From contig CAJMQU010000003.1 in assembly GCA_905215555.1 (NCBI GenBank), forward strand, positions 62,001 through 126,000: a DNA stretch of 64,000 nucleotides. The letters are read 5' to 3'. Of this stretch, positions 8,196-16,900 are shown piece after piece; within the stretch, counting starts at the first letter, position 1, and every line of letters starts with the position of its first letter. The DNA comes from an uncultured bacterium (lineage in GTDB: Bacteria; Bacteroidota; Bacteroidia; Bacteroidales; Bacteroidaceae). A program made the translations under genes and the position numbers. The notes below the pieces were generated by a model, which did no database searches, had not been told where the DNA came from, and worked only from the letters and a program-made list of their open reading frames with translations.

Positions 8196-9944
8196 TCATG
8201 CTGCGACTTCTTCCGTCTGAAACTCCGCTTCGGGCTGTGGCTGTTCTTCGGGTTGTGCGTCCTCCATTTCTCCGGATTCCTGCTTCGCCTGTTCCTGCAC
8301 AAGCAGGACGGCTTTCTTTTCCTCGATACGTTGGTGGCGTTTCTCGTACACCTCGTTATGTCCGTTCTTGATAGTGGCGAGTTCTTCGGGCATGTGCTTC
8401 TCGGCGAAGTCAAGCAAGAGGGTGGCAATGGCGTTACTGCCGTATGCACCCTTGAAGTTGGCAATCAAGAAATCCCTACGAATAACGGCTTTCTGCTTGG
8501 CGGTGAGATTTGCGATGATGTTCATCTTTTCTTTGTCCGTGAGGTAGTGGTAGTTTTCCTCGCACTCAAGACCTACCTCGGAATAGTGTTCCTTGCGGAG
8601 TGAGGAAAGCAGGAAGAAATAAATCATCTTGTCTTCGTCCTGTCCGAACTTGGTTTCCGACATATCCACCTCTAAAATCTGCTTCTTGGTGTCCTCCACG
8701 GTCTTTTCGAGGGCTATTTCCTTGTTGCGCTTGTCCTGCTTGTCAAGTTTTTCCACGGGAGAGAGCGGCTTTTCGGTTGTCCCGTCCGTTCCGTTCGCAT
8801 TGGAAACGGTATTCGTCAAGTAACAGAGTACAATCTCTTTCTGCTCGATACGGATATAGAGCGTTATCTCTCCTGCTTCCGCCTGCTCGTGGATAGTTTT
8901 GCACCGCTCCATGTAGTTGCTGAAGTCCTGCTCGTACTTCACGTGCGCTTCCTCGTATTCCTCGGTGGTGTCGTATTCTTCCTTTTCGGGTGCTACGGGT
9001 GTTTCGGGGTATGCGGTGGCGTAGCACTTGAGTTCCGCTACCTCGTAACCCATAGCGGTAAGGCGTTCCACTACCGTCTCGTTATAGTTGTACTCTTGGT
9101 GGCACAGGGACACGGTGGGATATTGCTCCACGAACTGCACGGCTTTCTCGGTAAGGTGCGAAGCGTTCATTTCGGCAAGGCAGGTACGGTTGGCGCAGTT
9201 TCCGCAACCGCCCTCGCAGAACAACATCATATTGTTGGTATTGTGTGGACACGAGAGACAGAGGGTCTTGTCGAACGAATAACGTTCAAGTTCGGTCGTG
9301 TAATTATGTTCGATGTTCTTTGCCACTTCGGAGGCTTTCAGTCCTCGCCAACTATTATACCTCACATCTTCTTTGAGGTGCTTCTCGTACACCTCTTTCT
9401 GAATATCCTCGCCATAACGGCAGATTTCGCTCGCCACGCTGATTGTGATTTCGTCCTGCTCCAACAGCCGGGCGATTTCGGGTATCAAGGAGACGAATTT
9501 CAGACGGGTGCGGATATAGTTCTCGTTCTTACCGAACTGCACTGCCAACGACTGCACATCGTGGCGACCGCTCTCTATGAGCTTTTGGTAGGCGTTCGCT
9601 TCCTCAATGGGCGTAACGTCTTTGCGTTGCAGGTTCTCTGTTACCGCCATTTCCTCGGCGGTCTCGTCCGAAATTTCCATGACGATAGCCGGTATCTCTT
9701 CCAATCCTGCCATGAGGGAGGCACGGTATCTGCGTTCTCCGAACACGATTTCCATGCGGTTGTCCGCAATGGGGCGCACCCCGATAGGCTGTAACACGCC
9801 TTGCTGACGGATGCTCTCGGCAAGTTCGGCGAGGCTCGCCTCGTCAAAGTTCTTGCGTGGGTTGTAGCCGCTCGGCTGAATGCTTTCCAATGCTGCCATA
9901 GTGATGTTTCTCTCTGCTGACTGAATGTTGTTCATTGTCTCCAT
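8196..9944 (-). CDS. parB: ParB/Spo0J-family partition protein
   Basis: The 582-residue protein begins with the ParB N-terminal domain: 'YNPRKNF' (about residue 27), the 'GERRYRA' box (about 69-75) that binds CTP in this family, and 'TENLQRKDVTPIEEA' (about 98-112). A helix-turn-helix region follows ('SLAVQFGKNENYIRTRLKF'). The long C-terminal half contains a Cys-rich segment ('CLSCPHN', 'CEGGCGNCANRTC', residues 233-255), probably a zinc-binding site, and ends in a Glu/Gln-rich tail. It is longer than typical ParB (about 300), as in other Bacteroidales ICE ParB proteins. No parA is seen in this window. It is the second gene of the unit headed by leader B and ends at a strong terminator. Confidence 0.9.
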   Translation of the reverse strand: METMNNIQSAERNITMAALESIQPSGYNPRKNFDEASLAELAESIRQQGVLQPIGVRPIADNRMEIVFGERRYRASLMAGLEEIPAIVMEISDETAEEMAVTENLQRKDVTPIEEANAYQKLIESGRHDVQSLAVQFGKNENYIRTRLKFVSLIPEIARLLEQDEITISVASEICRYGEDIQKEVYEKHLKEDVRYNSWRGLKASEVAKNIEHNYTTELERYSFDKTLCLSCPHNTNNMMLFCEGGCGNCANRTCLAEMNASHLTEKAVQFVEQYPTVSLCHQEYNYNETVVERLTAMGYEVAELKCYATAYPETPVAPEKEEYDTTEEYEEAHVKYEQDFSNYMERCKTIHEQAEAGEITLYIRIEQKEIVLCYLTNTVSNANGTDGTTEKPLSPVEKLDKQDKRNKEIALEKTVEDTKKQILEVDMSETKFGQDEDKMIYFFLLSSLRKEHYSEVGLECEENYHYLTDKEKMNIIANLTAKQKAVIRRDFLIANFKGAYGSNAIATLLLDFAEKHMPEELATIKNGHNEVYEKRHQRIEEKKAVLLVQEQAKQESGEMEDAQPEEQPQPEAEFQTEEVAA

Positions 9945-9989
9945 AATTCATTTAATTTTAACGATTTATAAATATGTTACAATCACTTT

Positions 9990-10241
9990 CTATCGGTTGG
10001 GGGCAAACTCGTACTCCTGCGGATTGTCGTAGCCGTCGAATAGTACCCGAAAGGTCTCGAAGTCCTGCTTTCCTGCCAGTCTGACGGTATCTTTCGACCC
10101 AATGTAGTAGGGTTCGTTCATTACCCGAAAGGGTGCGCCACGCAGTACGCTATCAGCCAACGTGCAAACTTTGTCGGGTTGTTCGGGCATGATATAGCCC
10201 AATGCGTATTCGTTGAAAACCACCAATTTAATTTTATCCAT
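9990..10241 (-). CDS. Hypothetical protein, first gene of leader B unit
   Basis: An 83-residue protein ('MDKIKLVVFNEYALGYIMP') lying 31 nt downstream of the leader B hairpin and 45 bp upstream of parB. It has no signal peptide. I do not recognise the family; the co-transcription with parB is inferred from spacing and the absence of a terminator between them. Confidence 0.65.
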   Translation of the reverse strand: MDKIKLVVFNEYALGYIMPEQPDKVCTLADSVLRGAPFRVMNEPYYIGSKDTVRLAGKQDFETFRVLFDGYDNPQEYEFAPNR

Positions 10242-10272
10242 ATCTCTTTAATTTTGAATTATTTTTTCTTTT

Positions 10273-10456
10273 CCCTTTGTTCGGTTCTTTTTTCCTGCCT
10301 GAACCGCTTGGGATTTACAGATGCTTTACAGGACTGACGAACAAGCTATTTCCGACGCTTTTTCCGGAAAATTACTCTTTCGCAGAAAGGAAGAATTTTA
10401 CAGGAAATGCACTTCAAAGCGACGGAATCAAGCGCGGCAGTCCAAATTTGCGTCTG
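10273..10456 (-). promoter_or_regulatory. Structured leader, copy B
   Basis: Upstream of the gene at 9990-10241 and parB. Pairings: CGGTTC 10282-10287/GAACCG 10301-10306; CAGATGC 10318-10324/GCGTCTG 10450-10456 (one G:T); GGACTG 10331-10336/CAGTCC 10438-10443; TTTCC 10361-10365/GGAAA 10403-10407; AAAATT 10368-10373/AATTTT 10394-10399; CTTTC 10377-10381/GAAAG 10385-10389. It is almost identical to copy C over its central 150 bp. Confidence 0.8.
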
Positions 10457-10674
10457 GAAAACCAACCGACGACGGCAGGAATGGACCGGATAAGCGATAA
10501 TGGGGAGGATAGAAAAGGGTGAATGCCCGACAGGTAGAGGTATAAGGGCAAAGCTATAAAGGGCGGATAAGGTTATATATAAGAATAAGGAGGTGCAGCC
10601 AAGGTATAAGAGAAGAGGGAAAGGAAGAGGTATAAAAGGAATCACCAACGGGCAGATTTATAACTGGACCCCTA

Positions 10675-10697
10675 CCGCAGGAATAACGTCCCTGCGG
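10675..10697 (-). terminator. Hairpin after ssb unit
   Basis: CCGCAGG and CCTGCGG form a 7-bp stem 5 nt past the stop at 10702. There is no T-tract, so it is a weak terminator candidate or a 3' end stabiliser. Confidence 0.4.
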
Positions 10698-10701
10698 CCT
10701 G

Positions 10702-11160
10702 TCAAGTACCTTCTTTGAGGGTGGCAGGCAATATCCCGCCGAGCCTTGTTTCGGGCAGGTTGCAGAATCCCCTGACTACGGTATCGCCGTTTATGCCTTC
10801 AAGCCGGGCGAACATTAGTAACGTGTCGAAACCCCTGTCGAACTGCTCCATGCTGACAGCAGGGGCAAAATGAACAATCCCACGGGGATATTGCCTTGAT
10901 GTGCCAACCCACCCGCGCAAATAGTCATCAAAACGACCTCCCGCTTGGGAGTCGTGGAACTCCTGCGCATGGGAGCTGCGGATGCTTTTGCCGTATGTTT
11001 CATCTCCTAAAAGTAAAATCCCCGTTTGCGGGTCATACATGAAACGCCTGTTCGTTATTCGTAGGACATCTATGATTTCCCGCCTGACATTGACAACCAT
11101 CAGGGATTTTTCGACCTGCCTTTCCGTGCGTCCGGTCGTATTGTGATTTTTCTTGTCCAT
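10702..11160 (-). CDS. Hypothetical protein downstream of ssb
   Basis: A 152-residue protein starting at 'MDKKNHNTTGRTERQ' (11160); an ATG eight codons earlier (11184) is also possible. It has no membrane segment. It follows ssb in the same unit with a gap of about 110 bp. I do not recognise its family; association with ssb suggests a DNA-related accessory role, which is inference. Confidence 0.6.
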   Translation of the reverse strand: MDKKNHNTTGRTERQVEKSLMVVNVRREIIDVLRITNRRFMYDPQTGILLLGDETYGKSIRSSHAQEFHDSQAGGRFDDYLRGWVGTSRQYPRGIVHFAPAVSMEQFDRGFDTLLMFARLEGINGDTVVRGFCNLPETRLGGILPATLKEGT

Positions 11161-11271
11161 CGTCTTGCCTTTCGTGTGAAACATCTGTTTTTCCTATTGT
11201 CGGATAAAAGGCGGGAAGCGAGGAGTACCCTCACCCCCTGTCTTTTTCCAGACACCCCGTTACGCTCCCTA

Positions 11272-11685
11272 TCAGAACGGCAGGTTTTCCTTGTCGTCCT
11301 GCGGTGCGTCGGCAGGAGGCGCAGGAACCTCGCCTGCGGCGTCAGTCGTGTCGCCCGTATCGGAAGCCGTGCCTTCCCGTTTGCCTGTGTTGATGAACTC
11401 CAGCGTGTCTGCCGCAATGGAGAGCTGGATTTGGTGGTTTTCGTCCTTGTCTTTCCACAGCGAGGCCGAGAGCGTTCCCTCAATGAGCAGCAGCCGTCCC
11501 TTGGTCAGGTATTCGGATAGGCGGATGTGGTTCTCTTTCTTGCTCCGTACCCTTACCCAAGTGGTAACGCTGTTCCCGTGTGAATAATCTTCCACGGCAA
11601 TATCAAAAGCGATGAATGAGCCGTGTGCTCCTGTGATGACCTGACAATCTTTGCCAATGCGACCAATGGTGTGAACGTATAACAT
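11272..11685 (-). CDS. ssb: Single-stranded DNA-binding protein
   Basis: The 137-residue protein has an OB-fold N-terminal domain (residues 1-108, with 'WVRVRSKKENHIRLSEYLTKG' cut into the usual strand order) and a low-complexity Pro/Ala/Asp linker. It ends in the acidic tip 'DDKENLPF', matching the SSB C-terminal peptide that recruits repair and replication proteins. It would protect and process the DNA strand entering a recipient. It heads the unit behind leader C. A second SSB-like protein is encoded at 37424-38035, without such a tip. Confidence 0.92.
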   Translation of the reverse strand: MLYVHTIGRIGKDCQVITGAHGSFIAFDIAVEDYSHGNSVTTWVRVRSKKENHIRLSEYLTKGRLLLIEGTLSASLWKDKDENHQIQLSIAADTLEFINTGKREGTASDTGDTTDAAGEVPAPPADAPQDDKENLPF

Positions 11686-11751
11686 AAACTGAAAATGTTT
11701 TGCGGCAAGGTGGTTAGTCCTGCCATTACCTAAAATGTCTTTTGTTTTTTA

Positions 11752-11936
11752 TCCCTCTGTTCGGTTCTTCCTTCTGCCTGAACCGTTTGGGATTTACAGA
11801 TGCTTTACAGGGACTGGCGAACAAGCTGTTTCCGACGCTTTTTCCGGAAAATTACTCTTTCGCAGAAAGGAAGAATTTTACAGGAAATGCACTTCAAAGC
11901 GACGGAATCAAGCGCGGCAGTCCAAATTTGCGTCTG
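11752..11936 (-). promoter_or_regulatory. Structured leader, copy C
   Basis: Upstream of ssb. Pairings: CGGTTC 11762-11767/GAACCG 11780-11785; CAGATGC 11797-11803/GCGTCTG 11930-11936; GGACTG 11811-11816/CAGTCC 11918-11923; AAAATT 11848-11853/AATTTT 11874-11879 around the CTTTC/GAAAG tip. The gap to the start codon (67 nt) is longer than in the other copies (21-38 nt). Confidence 0.8.
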
Positions 11937-12072
11937 GAAAACCAACCAGCGACGGCAAGAATGGGCAGGATAAGCGATAATAGGGAGATAATAGAAAAGG
12001 GAGAATAACAGTATAAAATGGGGATGACGGATTAGAGGGAGAACCGGTTTATAAAAGGAGAGCCAGCGTTTT

Positions 12073-12103
12073 GTGGATGAAAGGATTTTTACCTTTCACC
12101 CAC
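12073..12103 (-). terminator. Hairpin after SLOG unit
   Basis: GTGGaTGAAAGG 12073-12084 pairs with CCTTTCAcCCAC 12092-12103 (one mismatch), 8 nt past the stop at 12112. No T-tract follows on the minus strand. Confidence 0.45.
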
Positions 12104-12111
12104 AGGCGGTA

Positions 12112-12618
12112 TCATGGAATATAGAGGTTGTTCACAGGCACCCCTTTTGCTGCGGCCTTGTTGCATGTGTAGAATGTCCCTCCTTTGGGGGTTCCGTCAA
12201 AATAGGCAATCAGCAGGGATGAGTGCTGTATCATATAGTCGTTCCTTTCATGGAAACACCTCGTGTAATAATCCTCGCTAAGTACCGTTACATCGTCTGA
12301 CTTTTCCAAAATGGCATTGTATTTCTTCCGTGCGGCCGGAGCGAAGCGTTCGCTTTGGTTTCTATAAGGTACGATTGCCGACAGGGAAATGTCATGCAAC
12401 TGCTCTTTCAGTTCCAGTACGGCTTCTGCTGCAAGTATATCAAAGCCAACTGCCATGCCGCACCGGAATTTGCGGATGCCTTGCAGATAGGCATTGTATA
12501 TAGCTACTTTCAGCCGACCTTTGATTTGCGGATATTTGACGTAAGGGATGTGCCTGTGTCCTGTAAAGGCCGCTGACGGCAAGCCCTGTGAATTTGATTT
12601 CAACAAATTTGTAGTCAT
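12112..12618 (-). CDS. SLOG-family protein (DUF1273/YpsA-like)
   Basis: The 168-residue protein shows the hallmark N-terminal 'AAFTGHRHI' (residues 16-24) and 'GMAVGFDILAAEAVLELK' (residues 54-71) of the YpsA/DUF1273 branch of the SLOG superfamily, Rossmann-like proteins that bind nucleotide-derived ligands. Further on 'YDYTRCF'-like and 'YFDGTPKGGTFYTCNKA' segments fit the same fold. SLOG proteins often sense or produce nucleotide signals and sit in phage and conflict systems. It is the second gene of the leader D unit, 34 bp after its neighbour. Ligand and activity are unknown. Confidence 0.8.
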   Translation of the reverse strand: MTTNLLKSNSQGLPSAAFTGHRHIPYVKYPQIKGRLKVAIYNAYLQGIRKFRCGMAVGFDILAAEAVLELKEQLHDISLSAIVPYRNQSERFAPAARKKYNAILEKSDDVTVLSEDYYTRCFHERNDYMIQHSSLLIAYFDGTPKGGTFYTCNKAAAKGVPVNNLYIP

Positions 12619-12652
12619 AATACTGTCTGTCTTGATTTTTCCGTTAATATCG

Positions 12653-13066
12653 TTATTTGTTCAGATGCTTGACTGGCGGGGCGTATTCATCCGTTTCGTC
12701 ATACTCATACGTGGTGTCCTCGTCCTCGTATTCGAGTTCATCGTAAGAGACACGGATGCGCCGGGGAGAATAGAACATCTTGAACGTTGCGATAATCTTC
12801 TCTGTCAATGCCTTGCCCTCGGAGCTGATAAAATGGAGTTCTTTGGTGAGGTAGTCGAAATCGAAGTCCGCCATTCCTCCCCCGTAGCGGTCATCGGTAT
12901 TGTATATCGTGACCGAAACGTAACCTTCCGTTCCGCTCAACAGTTCCACCAGATGCCCGTAACAGACAAACTCCGTGTTGTTACTCTTGCTGGTCGTCAC
13001 CTTGTCTATCAGCTTCTCGATAAACTTGTAGGTCTTTTTCCTTTCCTTTTTCTTTGCCATTTCCAT
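12653..13066 (-). CDS. Hypothetical protein, first gene of leader D unit
   Basis: A 137-residue protein with a Lys-rich N-terminus ('MEMAKKKERKKTYKF') and a very acidic Tyr/Glu/Asp C-terminus ('DELEYEDEDTTYEYDETDE'). The start may be at 13066 or two codons later (13060). The charged tail could mimic nucleic acid, as some anti-restriction proteins do; this is only a thought from composition. It lies 28 nt from the leader D hairpin. Confidence 0.6.
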   Translation of the reverse strand: MEMAKKKERKKTYKFIEKLIDKVTTSKSNNTEFVCYGHLVELLSGTEGYVSVTIYNTDDRYGGGMADFDFDYLTKELHFISSEGKALTEKIIATFKMFYSPRRIRVSYDELEYEDEDTTYEYDETDEYAPPVKHLNK

Positions 13067-13094
13067 ATCGGTTTTAAGTTCTGTTTCTTTATTT

Positions 13095-13271
13095 CCCTGC
13101 TCTCGGCTCTTGTACTGCCGTTCCGGGATTTTGCGGATGCCGAAATACTGTCATCGGAAGGTCTTATATGCCCGGTCTTTCTTGAAAATTACGCTCTGCA
13201 AAGAGGAAGAATTTGCAAGAAATACATTTCAGTCCGGATGATTAAGACACGATGACAGACCTTTGCGTCCG
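13095..13271 (-). promoter_or_regulatory. Structured leader, copy D
   Basis: The most diverged well-folded copy, and so the best test of covariation. Pairings: CGGC 13104-13107/GCCG 13117-13120 inside CCC 13095-13097/GGG 13125-13127; CGGATGC 13134-13140/GCGTCCG 13265-13271; CTGTCATCG 13148-13156/CGATGACAG 13250-13258 (9 perfect pairs); TTTCTTG 13178-13184/CAAGAAA 13216-13222; AAATT 13186-13190/AATTT 13210-13214; CTCT 13194-13197/AGAG 13202-13205. Confidence 0.8.
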
Positions 13272-13880
13272 ACAAATCCGGACGGCATTGCCAAGCAGAA
13301 AGTTGAACTCGGGAGATGGTATAAGGGGATAGACAGGATGTGTATAAAAGGTATGTAAAAGAGGGAGGATTAAGGTACGGCCGGGCGGGTCGGACAAGGG
13401 TCTGCCGGGGCAAACACAAGGGGGACTCTTCCGATTCTGTGACAGGCAAAAACTCCGGCGTGCCGGGTCTCTGCCCGTCATGGAACCGGATGTGTCACCG
13501 TTTGCCCCTGCCACAGCCGGCCCGGAATGGAAAGACACGGTAGGGAGAACAGCAAAGGACGGAGAAACATCATGCCGATCCGGGACATGCCGTGGAATGC
13601 CGCGTTGTTTCGGCGTGCCGAAGCTCCAGCATGAAACGGCACGTGCTGGGCGGCGTTTGTCCGCCATTGCCTCCCCGTATCTTGTAATACAGAGCGGGCT
13701 GCGGCACAGACATTCCGCTGATTTCGGGTGGGAAAGCCGTCCGGAGGAATATACAAAAGGGAGGGGCGGAAAATTGGCCGGGGCTACCTTGCTATTTTTG
13801 GGGTAAATCTCGAAAAACTTGCTTTGCCAGGAGGAGAAAGGACAATTCGGGCCTTGAGTGTAAAAAAGGTATCACGAGGA
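13272..13880. other. 600-bp stretch without a convincing gene
   Basis: Between leader D and the terminators of the methylase/helicase gene I see no ORF with coding character on either strand. The first 110 bp (13310-13380) contain minus-strand CTTTTATA/CCTCTTTTA motifs like those upstream of other leaders. The remaining GC-rich part holds several short inverted repeats but no recognisable element. Confidence 0.5.
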
Positions 13881-13904
13881 CAAACAGCCCTTTGGCGTTT
13901 GTCC
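13876..13904 (-). terminator. Second hairpin downstream of methylase/helicase
   Basis: AGGACAAAC and GTTTGTCCT form a 9-bp stem around AGCCCTTTGGC, followed on the minus strand by CGTGATACCTTTTTT. It probably backs up the first terminator at 13917-13953. Confidence 0.65.
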
Positions 13905-13911
13905 TACGAAA

Positions 13912-13953
13912 AATCCCCCTGCCCGGTCATCACGACCATGCAGAGGGAACGGT
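13912..13953 (-). terminator. Terminator of methylase/helicase gene
   Basis: On the minus strand a nested stem (CCCT-TGC...GGTC/GACC...GCA-GGG) is followed by GGATTTTTCG, about 20 nt past the stop at 13971. Confidence 0.7.
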
Positions 13954-13970
13954 TAAAATATGAATTATGG

Positions 13971-16900
13971 TTAGGCCGCTTTGTCGGTGATTTCGAGTTC
14001 GGAAGCCGGTATCTGCGGCTGTTCCGTCTCTTTCAGGCTCTCGTCAATCCGCTGCTGCAGCTCCTTGCACTCCTGTTTGAGCCTTGCCAGTTCGTCCGAC
14101 TTGCTCCACTTGCGGGCGATGATACCCTGCAAGGCGGACATTTCTTTCTGCATTTTCTCCATCTTCCGCCGTTGTTCGTCAATCATGGACGGAAGCCTGC
14201 CGAGCGTGTTCTGCGGATATTGTGCCGATTCCGCAAATCCCAGCGGCAACGCGCCGGACACTCCGCAACGGTATTTCAGCTCGCTTACCCCCTCCACGAG
14301 GAATATATTGCGCTCGAATACCCCGTCAAGTCCGTACTCGCTATGCACGAGCAGGTTCAGCCCGGCATACGTGCCTATCGTGCCGTATGCTCCGCTGCGG
14401 TAGGTCTTGGCGATACGGTGCAGTTCCCGTCCGGTCTCCTCGGCTGTGGCCTGCGGCAGGTTCAGTAACAGCGTCCTGCGTTCTCCCGTGTACGAGGCGA
14501 TGTACTCCATGTCCCGTGTCATGCGTGCCGCCATGCCGTCCGCTTTTTGCATTTCTTCCTGCACGGTGTTCATCTTACGTTCCGCACGGATGCGCTCTTT
14601 CTTGAAAATGCCCTGTTCCTTTTCGAGCTGCATAATCTTGTTGTCGAGCTTCGCCTTTTCCAAGAGGTCGGTATTGCCGGAGAGGATAGCGATAAACTCG
14701 GCGAAGTTCATGCCGTTGTTCTCGTCCATTGCGTCCTCGTCCATGCGGCGCACGGCAATCGTGCCGTTATTGATTTGATTAATGAACATCTGCTTGTTTT
14801 TAAGCAGGTTGAACTTGTAGGCATCGAGCGTCTTTTCCGTGCCGTAGATTACCACGTCCACGGTGTTGTCGCCCCAGAATTTCACGGTGTTGCCTTTGCG
14901 TACCGCCCTGCCGTTGCGCTGTTCCATGTCGGCGGGGCGCCAGGGAATCTCAAGATGATGCACCGCCACCGCCCTCTGTTGGGCGTTTACACCTGTGCCT
15001 AACATGGTGGTAGAGCCGAAAAGCACACGCACCCTGCCTGCGTTCATGTCGTCGAAGAGCCGCTTTCTCGCCCGTTCGGTCTGGGCGCACTGGATAAAGC
15101 GGATTTCATCGGCGGGAATACCGAGCCGCACCAGTTTGTTTTTGATGTCGTTGTAGATGTTCCACTCGCCCGGCTTGTAAGTGGAAAGGTCGCTGAACAC
15201 GAACTGCGTACCCCGGTTGGCGTTGGAGCGCACATAATAGTCGTAAATCGTCCGTGCGCAGATAGAGGCCTTGTTGTTCTCGTCGTCTCTGAACTTGTCG
15301 CCCAACAGGCGCATATCGAGAGCCATTTTTCGGGCGACGTTGGTTGCAATCAGCATCTTCGCTTTGTCGAGGTTGTCAGGCTCGGGTATGTCAAGCCCCA
15401 AATCCTCCCACTCACCGCTGTGCGCAAAGGAAACCAGCCGCCCAATCATTTCTTCCTGTTGGATAGTCGGCGCATGAGAGAGGAAACGCACATTTTTCTC
15501 CGGCACGTCGAGATTTATCATGTCGGCAGTGCGGTAGTCGGTTATCTCACGCAGGAACATCGCCAGTTCCGGCACTTTGATGTAGGTACGGAAACGCTCT
15601 TTGCGCTTCACTGTCCCCGTCACGCCCAGCTCGTAGTCGGTTGTCTTTTGGGTGAATATCGCCGCCCAAGCGTCGAAGCAGCTGATACGCTGGCTTCGGA
15701 GTTCCTGCGGACGTAGGTATTTAAACATCACGTAAAGCTCGGTCAGCGCGTTCACGACCACCGTACCCGACAGGAATGTAGCCCCCAAGTCCCTGCCCGT
15801 GCGGTATTGGATATCCCGAATGGCAAAGAGCAGGTTCATCGCCCGCTGCGAGCCTTGCGTGTTGCCGATACCGGCTACTCTCGTGTGGCGTGTTTGGAAC
15901 ATTAAGTTCTTGAAAATGTGGCATTCATCAACAAAAATATGGTCTATGCCCATTGTGTGAAAATCCACTGCATCGTCTTTCCGGCTGTTGATTTTCATGC
16001 GCAGTTCTTGCAATTTGGCCGTAAGGTTCTGTTTCTTTTTCTCCAGACCTTTCTGCATTCTGCCGCTGCGGTAACGCATGGTGGACTGCTCCAGCACCTC
16101 AAGGCTGCGCTCCGTATCGGCGAGTTCTTCGGTGAAAATATTTATCATGGTCTCTTCCGACTGGGGTATTTTGCCGAACTGGTCGTGCGTGAGGATGATG
16201 CAGTCCCAGTTGTTGTTCTTGATTTTTGCGAATACCTCTTTGCGATTGGCCGAGGTAAAGTCTTCCTTGCCCGGATAGAGAACTTTCGCCATAGGGTACG
16301 CCTTGCGGAAAGTTTCTGCAATCTCGTGAACATTGGCTTTCAGCCCGATAATGAGCGGTTTCTGCACCAGCCCGAGGCGTTTCATTTCATAGGCGGCAAC
16401 GCACATAATCATGGTCTTTCCCGTGCCGACTTCGTGCCAACAAATTCCACCTCTATTTTGCTTAATCATCCAGATAGCGTCTTTTTGCGAGGGGTAGAGT
16501 TCATCATACGGGAACTGTTCAAAGGTCAGTCCCGGAAAGGTCTGCGCCGAACCGTCATAGGCTGGACGCACGTAGCAGTTGAAACGCTCGTTGTACACCC
16601 TTACCAGTTCGTCCCGTACTTCCACAGGTTGGTTATCGAGCCAACGGTTGAAACGCTCTCTAATCTCCTGTATCTTGCCTGCGGCTTCCTGTATGGCTTC
16701 ATCGTCCGGAACACGTACTGTCTCCCCGTTACGGTAAACCTCTTTCGTCAGTTCCGGAACGATGTCGTGCAGGGCGTGTACAAACAAGTCCTCGCCGTTG
16801 CAGCTGCGCACGGAATAGGTGTTGTAGGCCACGGGGGAATAACCCTGCAAGCGCATTATATAGGTGTCGTTCACGTCAAAATACATCACCTCGGCTTCCG

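Noticed and set aside
7735..11960. Leader repeats as insertion-sequence or MITE remnants
   Set aside because: They always lie just upstream of a minus-strand start codon, have no terminal inverted repeats or target duplications as a unit, and diverge while keeping base pairing.
13480..13806. Short ORFs in the gap between leader D and the methylase/helicase
   Set aside because: They are rich in Arg/Pro/Gly in all frames, overlap each other on both strands, and have no start context or domain.
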